Positions 7,407-14,236 of a stretch of 21,960 bases of DNA are shown here, one piece after another. Every line of letters starts with the position of its first letter. The stretch's first letter is position 1. The notes under the pieces are model-generated. The model was not told the DNA's origin. It ran no database searches and saw only the letters and a list, made by a program, of their open reading frames with translations. Source of the stretch: an uncultured Erysipelotrichaceae bacterium (GTDB lineage Bacteria; Bacillota_I; Bacilli_A; RF39; UBA660); contig CADBMO010000054.1 of assembly GCA_902795755.1 (NCBI GenBank), positions 1 to 21,960 of the forward strand, in the 5' to 3' direction. The position numbers and the translations under genes are program-made.

Positions 7407-7422
7407 ATAATCACCTATTATA

Positions 7423-7431
7423 ATTATATCA
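7423..7431 (-). promoter_or_regulatory. Extended -10 promoter element for the CPBP-phosphoesterase operon
   Basis: On the minus strand the sequence reads TGATATAAT, an extended -10 (TG, one base, TATAAT), about 17 bases before the CPBP start codon. The -35 region is weak (CAATTA at best), which extended -10 promoters tolerate. Confidence 0.5.
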
Positions 7432-7448
7432 TAAGTTTTATATTATAA

Positions 7449-7476
7449 TTGACTATTTTTTTAATTTGTGTATAAT
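7449..7476 (+). promoter_or_regulatory. Sigma-A promoter for the gene at 7502
   Basis: TTGACT at 7449-7454 and TATAAT at 7471-7476 are 16 bases apart. It lies back to back with the CPBP promoter in the 95-base divergent region. Confidence 0.75.
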
Positions 7477-7501
7477 ATTCCGTCGTAAAGAAGGGGATTA
7501 T

Positions 7502-8467
7502 ATGGTAAAAGAAGGTTATGTAAGTGAACAAGCTCTAGCAGCAAGGAAAGCAGCATTAGACGGTGTAATTAGTAATTTAAAGTTAGTATTTGATTTTTAT
7601 GAAGAAAATGGTATATTACCACGAAAAAATCCTAATGATAGATATGAGACAAAATTAAATAATTTTTTTAGACGATTTGATCTTGATAAATATATTAATG
7701 ACTTAGACTCAAAAACAGTAAAGAAAATTATACATATAAGAAAAGAAAACGAAATTAGAATGAAAAGAATTAAGTCAAAAAAATCATTAAAGACTAAGCA
7801 AGCATACATAACCAAATGTATTGATGAATATTATGATTTTTATGTTCAAAATGGTAGGTTTCCTGGTGAGAATATTAAAAGTGAAAGAATATTATCAAAC
7901 GCTTATAATAATATAATGAGAGAAAGCAAATATTTTACTAGCGATAATAGAAGCAAGATTAATAACATTAACGCCATTAAATCACATAATAAAAACATAA
8001 AAAAATTAATACACGTTAAAAGATATATTGATTTTTGCAAAAAGTATGAAAGGCAGCCTGTATTTATAGAGAATAATGAAGATATAACTAGAGCTGAGAA
8101 AAACGAAAGAGCACTTGCTATGTATCTATCTTATAAATTAGATTTAGATAACATATATATTCCATATGCTCTTTTAGAAGAGTTATATAGTGCAATTGAT
8201 TACACCAAAACAAAAAAAGTAGAAAAGTTAACAAATTATGTTAATTATTTAATGGATGAATTACTTTGTTTAATGAAAAAGTATAATCTATCGTGTGATA
8301 ATAATTTTATAAGAAATATGTTAATTAAAGTAAATGGGAAGACTATAAAGGCAGAAAATGCTTTAACTTATGTTAAAGAGCATATTAGTTACGTAGATGA
8401 TAAAAAAATAAAAACATATAATGAGTTCAAATTTATTAGAAAACCATTAACTAAATTGTCTAATTAG
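7502..8467 (+). CDS. Hypothetical 321-aa protein with three degenerate internal repeats
   Basis: The start at 7502 follows GAAGGGGAT by about 4 bases; an in-frame ATG at 7466 would fall inside the promoter. Three units share the pattern aromatic/hydrophobic-DF-x(4)-NG-x-xP, then E-x(3)-L and a helix. They are FDFYEENGILP (30-40, continuing to about 58), YDFYVQNGRFP (111-121, to about 140) and IDFCKKYERQP (176-186, to about 212). The protein is very basic (Lys/Arg-rich) and lacks a signal peptide or membrane segment, consistent with nucleic-acid binding. The repeat layout resembles helicase-associated repeats in general form, but there is no helicase domain. I do not recognise a named family. 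It is monocistronic; there is no clear terminator before the rimP promoter. Confidence 0.85.
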   Translation: MVKEGYVSEQALAARKAALDGVISNLKLVFDFYEENGILPRKNPNDRYETKLNNFFRRFDLDKYINDLDSKTVKKIIHIRKENEIRMKRIKSKKSLKTKQAYITKCIDEYYDFYVQNGRFPGENIKSERILSNAYNNIMRESKYFTSDNRSKINNINAIKSHNKNIKKLIHVKRYIDFCKKYERQPVFIENNEDITRAEKNERALAMYLSYKLDLDNIYIPYALLEELYSAIDYTKTKKVEKLTNYVNYLMDELLCLMKKYNLSCDNNFIRNMLIKVNGKTIKAENALTYVKEHISYVDDKKIKTYNEFKFIRKPLTKLSN

Positions 8468-8477
8468 CGAAAAAGTG

Positions 8478-8505
8478 TTGCAATAAAAACATTTTATGTT
8501 ATAAT
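8478..8505 (+). promoter_or_regulatory. Extended -10 sigma-A promoter of the rimP-nusA-rnpM-infB-rbfA operon
   Basis: TTGCAA at 8478-8483 and TATAAT at 8500-8505 are 16 bases apart, with TG at 8497-8498 one base before the -10. It is the only strong promoter seen ahead of the five-gene operon. Confidence 0.8.
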
Positions 8506-8518
8506 ACAAGTGGAAACG

Positions 8519-8547
8519 AAAGAGTGGGGCCAATGGTCCTGCTCTTT
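8519..8547 (+). promoter_or_regulatory. 5' leader hairpin of the rimP operon
   Basis: A continuous 13-bp stem, AAAGAGTGGGGCC paired with GGTCCTGCTCTTT (three G-U pairs), has an AAT loop and sits about a dozen bases after the -10. ATAATAG follows rather than a T run, so it is not a typical terminator as written. Many Firmicutes carry a similar GAGTGG-type hairpin before rimP from memory, so it may stabilise or regulate the operon transcript. Confidence 0.6.
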
Positions 8548-8569
8548 ATAATAGTATGGGAGTGGTGAT

Positions 8570-8821
8570 ATGCAAGAGAAAGTAAAAAAACTAATTGAAA
8601 AACCTCTAGAAAAGATTAATGTAAAAGTTGATGAAGTTGTGTATGAAAAAGAAGGAAGTATTTATTTTTTAAGAGTGGTAATTGATAAAGAACCATTTGT
8701 TGATGTAGATACTTGCGTTTCAGCAACTGAAATAATTAATCCGATACTAGACAAAATTGAAGATGAATTTGATGATTCATACGTTCTTGATGTATGTTCA
8801 ATGGAAAAGGAAGGTAAATAA
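8570..8821 (+). CDS. rimP: RimP, ribosome maturation factor, N-terminal domain only
   Basis: 83 aa against a usual length of about 150. The sequence aligns with the RimP N-terminal domain: VDEVVYEKEGSIYFLRVVID at about 22-41, a DVDTCVSATEII segment (family: t.ddC..vS.ei), and a final SYVLDVCSMEKEGK where full RimP continues as y.LEVSSPGldRpL and then the SH3-like C-terminal domain. The stop is followed after one base by the nusA start codon, so there is no room for a C-terminal domain in any frame. RimP binds the 30S subunit and helps uS12-dependent maturation, with contacts from both domains. First gene of the operon; GGTGAT precedes the ATG. Confidence 0.9.
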   Translation: MQEKVKKLIEKPLEKINVKVDEVVYEKEGSIYFLRVVIDKEPFVDVDTCVSATEIINPILDKIEDEFDDSYVLDVCSMEKEGK

Positions 8822-8822
8822 A

Positions 8823-9917
8823 ATGAACGAAAAAGAGTTTGTAAAAGCATTAAAAGCAATTTGTGAAGAAAAGAAAATTGATGAAGGTATTATATTTGAT
8901 GCAATGAAAACCGCTTTAGAAAAAGCATATGCAAAAAATACTGGTCTTTCAAACATAAGAATTGATATTGATAAACAAACAGGAAAAATTAAGGGATATT
9001 CTGTACAAAAAGTAGTTGAAGAATATACTGATGAAGATGAATTTGATGAAGATGAAGAACCAGTTGAAATTCTTTTAGAAGATGCTAAAAAGATAGTACC
9101 TGATATAAAAGTAGGAGAGACAATTGAAGAAGAAGTCGTTTTAAAAGATTTTGGCCGTGTTGCAACATCTACAGCAAAACAAATACTAGTTCAAAAAGTT
9201 AGAGAAGCTGAAAGAGAAAGTATAATGAGTGAATTTGAGGATAAAGAAGGAGAATTACTTGTTGGTACTTTAGAAAGAGAAGATGCTAATAATTATTACG
9301 TTGGCCTTGGTAGAATGGATGGTATTTTACCTAAAAAAGAATTAATCAAAGGCGAAAAATTAGAAATGGGATCTTCCGTAAAAGTATACGTAAGTAAAAT
9401 TGATAACACGGGTAAAAGTCCATTAATTCTTTTATCTAGAAGTCATTATGGGTTTGTTAAAAGATTACTTGAAAATGAAATACCTGAATTAAACGATGGA
9501 ACCGTAATACTTTATAGTGTTGCAAGAGATGCTGGTTCAAGAAGCAAAATCGCTGTTTATTCAGAAGATACTAACGTAGATGCAATAGGAGCATGTATTG
9601 GTGAACGTGGTTCTAGAATAAATAGAATTACGAATGAATTGGATGGTGAAAAAATAGACGTTGTTTTATATGATAAAGATCCAATCCAATTTATTAAAAA
9701 TGCACTTTCACCTGCAAAAGAAGTTAAGGTATATATTTTAGATGAAAAAGAAAAAACAGCACTTGCTGTTGCAGAAGGTGATAACTTATCACTTGCAATT
9801 GGTAAAAAGGGACAAAACGTAAGGCTAGCAGCAAGACTTACACATTATAGAATTGATGTTAAAACTCCAGAACAAGTAAAGGAAGAAAAGATAGATTTAA
9901 CAAATGCTATAGGTTAG
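8823..9917 (+). CDS. nusA: Transcription termination/antitermination factor NusA
   Basis: 364 aa, normal for Firmicutes NusA without the C-terminal acidic repeats. The order is the N-terminal RNA-polymerase-binding domain (about 1-125, with an acidic patch DEDEFDEDEEP near 75-85), the S1 domain (about 140-205, GELLVGTLERED...GILPKKELI), KH1 (about 215-280, including IGACIGERGSRI), and KH2 (about 285-350, including LAIGKKGQNVRLAARL). NusA modulates pausing, termination and antitermination. The start at 8823 is chosen because it lies one base after the rimP stop, with AAGGAAGG just upstream; a longer frame back to 8757 overlaps rimP and lacks a ribosome site. Confidence 0.98.
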   Translation: MNEKEFVKALKAICEEKKIDEGIIFDAMKTALEKAYAKNTGLSNIRIDIDKQTGKIKGYSVQKVVEEYTDEDEFDEDEEPVEILLEDAKKIVPDIKVGETIEEEVVLKDFGRVATSTAKQILVQKVREAERESIMSEFEDKEGELLVGTLEREDANNYYVGLGRMDGILPKKELIKGEKLEMGSSVKVYVSKIDNTGKSPLILLSRSHYGFVKRLLENEIPELNDGTVILYSVARDAGSRSKIAVYSEDTNVDAIGACIGERGSRINRITNELDGEKIDVVLYDKDPIQFIKNALSPAKEVKVYILDEKEKTALAVAEGDNLSLAIGKKGQNVRLAARLTHYRIDVKTPEQVKEEKIDLTNAIG

Positions 9918-9926
9918 GTGATATAT

Positions 9927-10190
9927 ATGAAACAAAAAAAGATACCGATGCGTACATGTGTTGTAACTAAGGAAAAATATCCAAAAAAAGAATTAATTAG
10001 GGTGGTTAGAACTCCTGAAAATACAGTTGTTGTAGATGAAACTGGAAAAGTTAATGGACATGGTGCATATATTAAAAAAGATATAGAAGTATTAAATAGT
10101 GCAAAAAAAACAAAGGTATTAGATAGATTTTTAGAGATAGAAGTTAATGAAGAGGTTTATAACGAGTTAGAAAACATAATAAATGAATAA
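9927..10190 (+). CDS. rnpM: RnpM (YlxR, DUF448), RNase P modulator
   Basis: 87 aa from the ATG at 9927, which follows AGGTGA by 6 bases; the GTG at 9918 lies inside that ribosome site. YlxR-family marks are the opening IPMRTCVVTKEKYPKKELIR (residues 5-24), followed by a strand and GHGAYI at about 50-55. In Bacillus subtilis YlxR/RnpM binds RNase P RNA and modulates its activity; YlxR has also been described as a nucleoid-associated regulator. It sits between nusA and infB as usual, but the L7Ae-like ylxQ that normally follows is not here. Confidence 0.95.
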   Translation: MKQKKIPMRTCVVTKEKYPKKELIRVVRTPENTVVVDETGKVNGHGAYIKKDIEVLNSAKKTKVLDRFLEIEVNEEVYNELENIINE

Positions 10191-10204
10191 AGGAGCGTGA
10201 TAAT

Positions 10205-12346
10205 ATGATGAGTGTATTAGATTATGCTTTAGATATTGATAAAACAGTTGAAGAAGTATTAGAAAAGTGTGATTTACTTGGAATTAAAGTATTAAATGAA
10301 GATGATTTTTTAGATGATGATGCTATAGTTCTTTTAGACAATGAATTTGAATCAAGTGGTGAAGATACTGAAGAAAAGCCTGAAACAGAAGAAGAATCAC
10401 AAGATGAAGAAATGCTTCAAAAACTAGATGAAGATGATTATTATGATGAAGTTGTTGACACTATGGTTGATAAAAAAATAAGTAATTATAATAATGAACC
10501 TGGAAGAAAACAAAAAAAGAATAATAAGAATAAAAATATTAAAGAAGCTAAAAAGGCAATGTATAAAAACAAAGAAAAGTTAGTTTCTAATGAGCAAGAA
10601 GATGAAAGCGTTGTATACTATAAAGAAAATATGACTGTAAACGAACTTGCTACGGCTTTAAAAGTGCCAGCAACTGATGTTATAAAGAAATTAATGATGC
10701 TTGGTGTAATGGCAAATGTGAACGCATCTCTTTCGTTTGATGATGCTTCTGTAGTTGTATTAGATTATAATAAAACATTAAAAAAAGAGGAAGTAAATGA
10801 CATTGCAAACTTTGAAAAATTTGAAGTTAACGATAGTGAGGAAGACTTAGAGTTAAGGCCTGCCGTTGTTACTATTATGGGACATGTTGACCATGGTAAA
10901 ACATCTCTTTTGGATGCTATTAGAGAAAGCAGTGTCGTTGATACAGAACATGGTGGAATAACTCAGCATATTGGGGCATACCAAGTTAAATATAATGATA
11001 AAAAAATCACTTTCATAGATACCCCAGGGCACGCTGCTTTTACTGAAATGCGTGCTAGAGGTGCTAGTGTTACGGATATTGTTATTATAATAGTTGCAGC
11101 AAACGATGGAGTAATGCCTCAGACAATAGAAGCAATTGATCATGCAAAAGCTGCTAAGGTACCAATTATTGTTGCAATAAATAAAATGGATGTAGATGGT
11201 GCAGACCCAGAAAGAGTAAAACGTGAAATGAGTGAACACGGATTAACTCCAGATGATTGGGGAGGAGATACATTATTTGTTCCAATTTCTGCAAAAACAA
11301 AAATGGGAATTAATGATTTATTAGATAACTTGTTGTTAATTGCTGAAATGGAAGAATTAAAAGCTAATCCAAAAAGATATGCAATGGGAACCGTTATAGA
11401 GTCTAAACTTGATAAAAACGTTGGTACCCAAGTAACTCTATTAATTCAAAATGGTACTTTAAGATTAGGGGATCCTATAGTAGTTGGTGAATATTTTGGT
11501 AAGGTTAGAACACTTAAAAATGATTTAGGTGAAGAAGTAGTGGAAGCATTACCTTCTACACCGGTTGAGGTAACTGGTATATCAGGAGTACCAACAGCTG
11601 GTGATAAGTTTATGGCTTTTGAATCAGAAAAGCAAGCGCATCAAATAGCAGAACAAAGAAGTGAAACTTCTAAATTAAAAGTAAATACTTTAGCAAGTGC
11701 AATAAGCTTAGATGATTTGTTTAATAAAATATCAGAAGGTTTAAAAGAAATAAACATTGTATTAAAAACTGATGTTAAAGGTAGTGAAGAAGCTGTTAAA
11801 AACACTCTTAATAAAATTGATGTTGAAGGATGTAAGTTAAACGTAATAAGAAGTGGTGTTGGAACAATTACCGAATCTGATATTGTACTTGCAAACGCAT
11901 CAAGCGCTATCGTAGTAGGATTTAACGTTAGACCTTCTGCTAAAATAATGGATGTTGCAAAAGAGTATGGTGTTGATATTAGACTTCATAATATTATATA
12001 TAAATTAACTGAAGAGATGGAAGCAGCTATGAAGGGTATGCTTGATCCTGAATATGAAGAAAAAGTAATTGGATCTGCAGAAATAAGACAAATATTTAAG
12101 TTTTCTAAAGTTGGAAACATAGCGGGTTGTTATGTTTTAGATGGTATTATTAAATCAAATGCAAAAGCAAGGTTAATAAGAGATGGAGTTGTTTTATATG
12201 ATGGAGAAGTAACATCACTTCAAAGAGAGAAAAACGACGCTAAAGAAGTTAAAGCTGGGTTTGAATGTGGTATTACAATTGGATATCAAGATATAAAAGA
12301 AAAAGATATTATCGAAGCATACGAATTAGTAGAGGTAAAAAGATAA
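10205..12346 (+). CDS. infB: Translation initiation factor IF-2
   Basis: 713 aa. Two IF2_N modules are visible (about 1-50 and MTVNELATALKVPATDVIKKL near 140-160), joined by an acidic then Lys/Asn-rich linker. The GTPase domain has P-loop GHVDHGKTS (about 226-234), DTPGHAAF (about 271), NKMD (about 326) and SAKTK (about 362); domains II-IV follow, ending with the initiator-tRNA-binding C-terminus. IF-2 recruits fMet-tRNA to the 30S subunit and promotes subunit joining. AGGAG lies 9 bases before the first ATG; a second ATG follows immediately and could be used instead. The stop shares a base with the rbfA start. Confidence 0.98.
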   Translation: MMSVLDYALDIDKTVEEVLEKCDLLGIKVLNEDDFLDDDAIVLLDNEFESSGEDTEEKPETEEESQDEEMLQKLDEDDYYDEVVDTMVDKKISNYNNEPGRKQKKNNKNKNIKEAKKAMYKNKEKLVSNEQEDESVVYYKENMTVNELATALKVPATDVIKKLMMLGVMANVNASLSFDDASVVVLDYNKTLKKEEVNDIANFEKFEVNDSEEDLELRPAVVTIMGHVDHGKTSLLDAIRESSVVDTEHGGITQHIGAYQVKYNDKKITFIDTPGHAAFTEMRARGASVTDIVIIIVAANDGVMPQTIEAIDHAKAAKVPIIVAINKMDVDGADPERVKREMSEHGLTPDDWGGDTLFVPISAKTKMGINDLLDNLLLIAEMEELKANPKRYAMGTVIESKLDKNVGTQVTLLIQNGTLRLGDPIVVGEYFGKVRTLKNDLGEEVVEALPSTPVEVTGISGVPTAGDKFMAFESEKQAHQIAEQRSETSKLKVNTLASAISLDDLFNKISEGLKEINIVLKTDVKGSEEAVKNTLNKIDVEGCKLNVIRSGVGTITESDIVLANASSAIVVGFNVRPSAKIMDVAKEYGVDIRLHNIIYKLTEEMEAAMKGMLDPEYEEKVIGSAEIRQIFKFSKVGNIAGCYVLDGIIKSNAKARLIRDGVVLYDGEVTSLQREKNDAKEVKAGFECGITIGYQDIKEKDIIEAYELVEVKR

Positions 12347-12693
12347 TGAGTTTAAAAACAGAGAGAATATCAAGTATGCTTGTTAAAGAAATAAGCGATG
12401 TTATTCAAAATGAAATGAATGATAAAGATGTTAGATTTGTTAGTATAACAGCATGTAAGGTTGATACTGATTTATCTCTTGCACAAATATATTGCATAGC
12501 AATGGATGAAAAAAATAAAGAAAAATGTATTCATGATTTAAATGTGGCTAAAGGATATATAAAAAAATGTTTAGCAAAGAGAAAACTAGAGATAAGAAAA
12601 ATACCTGATTTAAGATTTATATATGATGATTCAATTGAATATGGTTCAAAAATAGAAAACATATTGAAAGATATAAAGGAAGAGAGTGAATAA
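12346..12693 (+). CDS. rbfA: 30S ribosome-binding factor RbfA
   Basis: 115 aa, typical for the family. The RbfA opening is MSLKTERISSMLVKEISDVI, followed by the KH-like core with VSITACKVDTDLSLAQIY (about 26-43), and LEIRKIPDLRFIYDDSIEYG (about 84-103), matching the family's lr.iPeL.F..D.s.e.g block. RbfA assists 16S rRNA 5'-end maturation and cold adaptation. The ATG overlaps the infB stop by one base, with AGAGGT 9 bases upstream inside infB, so it is translationally coupled. It is the last gene of the operon; truB, often next, is displaced by two unrelated genes. Confidence 0.97.
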   Translation: MSLKTERISSMLVKEISDVIQNEMNDKDVRFVSITACKVDTDLSLAQIYCIAMDEKNKEKCIHDLNVAKGYIKKCLAKRKLEIRKIPDLRFIYDDSIEYGSKIENILKDIKEESE

Positions 12694-12710
12694 TCACTCT
12701 CTTTTTATTT
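12681..12710 (+). terminator. Intrinsic terminator of the rimP-rbfA operon
   Basis: A perfect 9-bp stem AGAGAGTGA/TCACTCTCT with a 4-base loop containing the rbfA stop codon is followed by TTTTTATTT. It ends the operon before the inserted genes. Confidence 0.92.
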
Positions 12711-12762
12711 ATTATTTTTAAAAAAAATCTATATTTTTGTAGCATTTAATCTAAAAAAAATG

Positions 12763-12768
12763 TATAAT
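12763..12768 (+). promoter_or_regulatory. Probable -10 element for the GNAT/kinase fusion gene
   Basis: A consensus TATAAT 30 bases before the chosen start codon and after the operon terminator. No good -35 is present: TAGCAT at 17 bases or TTGTAG at 20 bases are weak. An in-frame ATG at 12760 overlaps this element, which argues for the later start. Confidence 0.5.
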
Positions 12769-12798
12769 GGAAGTAATGGTATAGTAGAAGGTGATAAC

Positions 12799-14166
12799 AT
12801 GATTAATTTAGTTAAAACTAATAATTTAAATTTAGCTATTTTAGAAACTGATTTTGACGTGTTTGCAGATATTGCTAACTCATTTAGTGATATTGGTTTA
12901 AAGAAAGAATGCCTTATTGACCTTGACGATTATGCCATACCTGAATATTTTAAAGACAAAATGACACTAGTTGTGCAATCTAACGACATGCTCTTAGGAT
13001 ACGCTATTATTAATTTTAATAATAAAAACAATAGTATTACTGTAAGCATTGATAAGTTAGACGTATTTGATGAATTTAAGAATAAGAACATGGAAGCATT
13101 TTTAGTAGAGGGAATAATATATATTGCTGGAGAAGTTGGTGCTCGTAATGCTACCGTAGAGATAAATGAGCAAGATGTTATGTATATGATTTACTCTCAA
13201 ATGGGATTTAGAAAGTTTGATGTAACATCAAATGGTGTCGTTTTAAGTGCTAACGTAGCAACAACGGTTGAATTAAGAAAATTAAATGATAAGTTTAGAG
13301 ATATTCCAAGTGATTATGTTGATTATAAATCACTTAAATTAACAAATAAAATATCAGAGGGAAGAACTGGTACAATATATTTAACAAGTGATAATCAAAT
13401 ATTAAAAATGTTTAAAACAACCTCTTTTACATACATAAAAGATAGAGAAGAAACTTTAAAAGCATTGCTTAACATTGATGTTGAAGAAGTAGTAAAACCT
13501 AAAAACTTAGTTTATTATAATGGTGTTTTCGTAGGATATACCATGGACTATCTACCAGATGGAAAATCATTATATGATATTGAAAAGGAAAAATGTAGTT
13601 TTGAAGAAAAAATTGATAGAATAAAAAAGATAGAAGAAGTAATGCAAAAACTACATAATAAAAAAATATATATATGTGATTTAAACGCAGAAAATATATT
13701 TTTTGATAAAGACGATAATGTTAAACTAATAGATTGTGATGCTTTTGTTATTAAGAAAAACGTTATTAATACTAACGTTGATGATAAATTCGTTGATCCT
13801 TTTAACAAAATTGTATCTGAAAATAGTGATTTATATGCTTTTGCTATTACAATATTAGAATTACTATTAAATATTAGGTTTAAAAAAGAAGACAAATATC
13901 AAGATATAAGAAAAATATATGAAAAAAACAAATCTAAATTACCAGTAAGCTTTAAGTCGTATTTTGACTCTGTATTTAATGGTAAACAAAGACAATATTT
14001 GTCAGAGGGATATGAAAAATACGTTAATGAAATGTATTCCGTAGAAAAAGAAGTAACAAAACAAGATATTGAGCAAAAAGGTGGAAATGTTAGTGTAATA
14101 ATTTTATCTTTAATTGCACTTGCAATAGCAATAATTGGATTTATTGCTTTAAAGTATGGAAGGTGA
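12799..14166 (+). CDS. GNAT-like domain + protein-kinase-like domain + C-terminal membrane anchor
   Basis: 455 aa from the ATG at 12799, preceded by AGAAGGTG. Residues about 1-150 follow the GNAT acetyltransferase strand/helix order (LLGYAIINF near 65-73, YSQMGFRKF at 132-140), but the acetyl-CoA pyrophosphate loop is missing: FKNKNMEAF stands where R/QxxGxG/A is expected. Residues about 178-410 are a protein-kinase-like domain: loop ISEGRTGTIY (185-194), Lys203, catalytic-loop CDLNAEN with D294 and N299, IDCD with metal Asp312, and SDLYAF (343-348). All key kinase residues are present, with DFG changed to DCD. One membrane segment at about 431-450 leaves a five-residue tail, so it is probably tail-anchored and cytoplasmic-facing. 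Substrate unknown. The stop lies 9 bases before the -35 of the next gene's promoter. Confidence 0.88.
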   Translation: MINLVKTNNLNLAILETDFDVFADIANSFSDIGLKKECLIDLDDYAIPEYFKDKMTLVVQSNDMLLGYAIINFNNKNNSITVSIDKLDVFDEFKNKNMEAFLVEGIIYIAGEVGARNATVEINEQDVMYMIYSQMGFRKFDVTSNGVVLSANVATTVELRKLNDKFRDIPSDYVDYKSLKLTNKISEGRTGTIYLTSDNQILKMFKTTSFTYIKDREETLKALLNIDVEEVVKPKNLVYYNGVFVGYTMDYLPDGKSLYDIEKEKCSFEEKIDRIKKIEEVMQKLHNKKIYICDLNAENIFFDKDDNVKLIDCDAFVIKKNVINTNVDDKFVDPFNKIVSENSDLYAFAITILELLLNIRFKKEDKYQDIRKIYEKNKSKLPVSFKSYFDSVFNGKQRQYLSEGYEKYVNEMYSVEKEVTKQDIEQKGGNVSVIILSLIALAIAIIGFIALKYGR

Positions 14167-14175
14167 TGAAAATTG

Positions 14176-14204
14176 TTGACAAAATCCTTAAAAAATGCTA
14201 TTAT
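14176..14204 (+). promoter_or_regulatory. Near-consensus sigma-A promoter with extended -10, for the 860-aa protein
   Basis: TTGACA at 14176-14181 (perfect) and TATTAT at 14199-14204 are 17 bases apart, with TG at 14196-14197 one base before the -10. It is the best promoter in the window and suggests high constitutive transcription of the 860-aa gene. Confidence 0.88.
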
Positions 14205-14236
14205 ATACGGCATTCAAACAAAAGGGGGAGTTTATA

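Noticed and set aside
7502..8467. Helicase or restriction-system protein
   Set aside because: Only the repeat layout is reminiscent of helicase-associated modules; there is no Walker motif or helicase core.
8757..8822. Longer nusA start overlapping the end of rimP
   Set aside because: No ribosome site there, and the extra residues are simply another frame of the RimP coding sequence; the ATG at 8823 is well placed.
10853..11239. Open frame of 128 codons on the minus strand inside infB
   Set aside because: Its product is an odd mix of Cys, Tyr, Phe and Asn typical of an antisense shadow; the opposite strand encodes the clearly conserved IF-2 GTPase domain.
13548..14213. Two minus-strand open frames opposite the kinase fusion gene
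   Set aside because: No ribosome site, Ser/Phe/Leu-rich shadow composition, and the plus strand carries recognisable kinase motifs.
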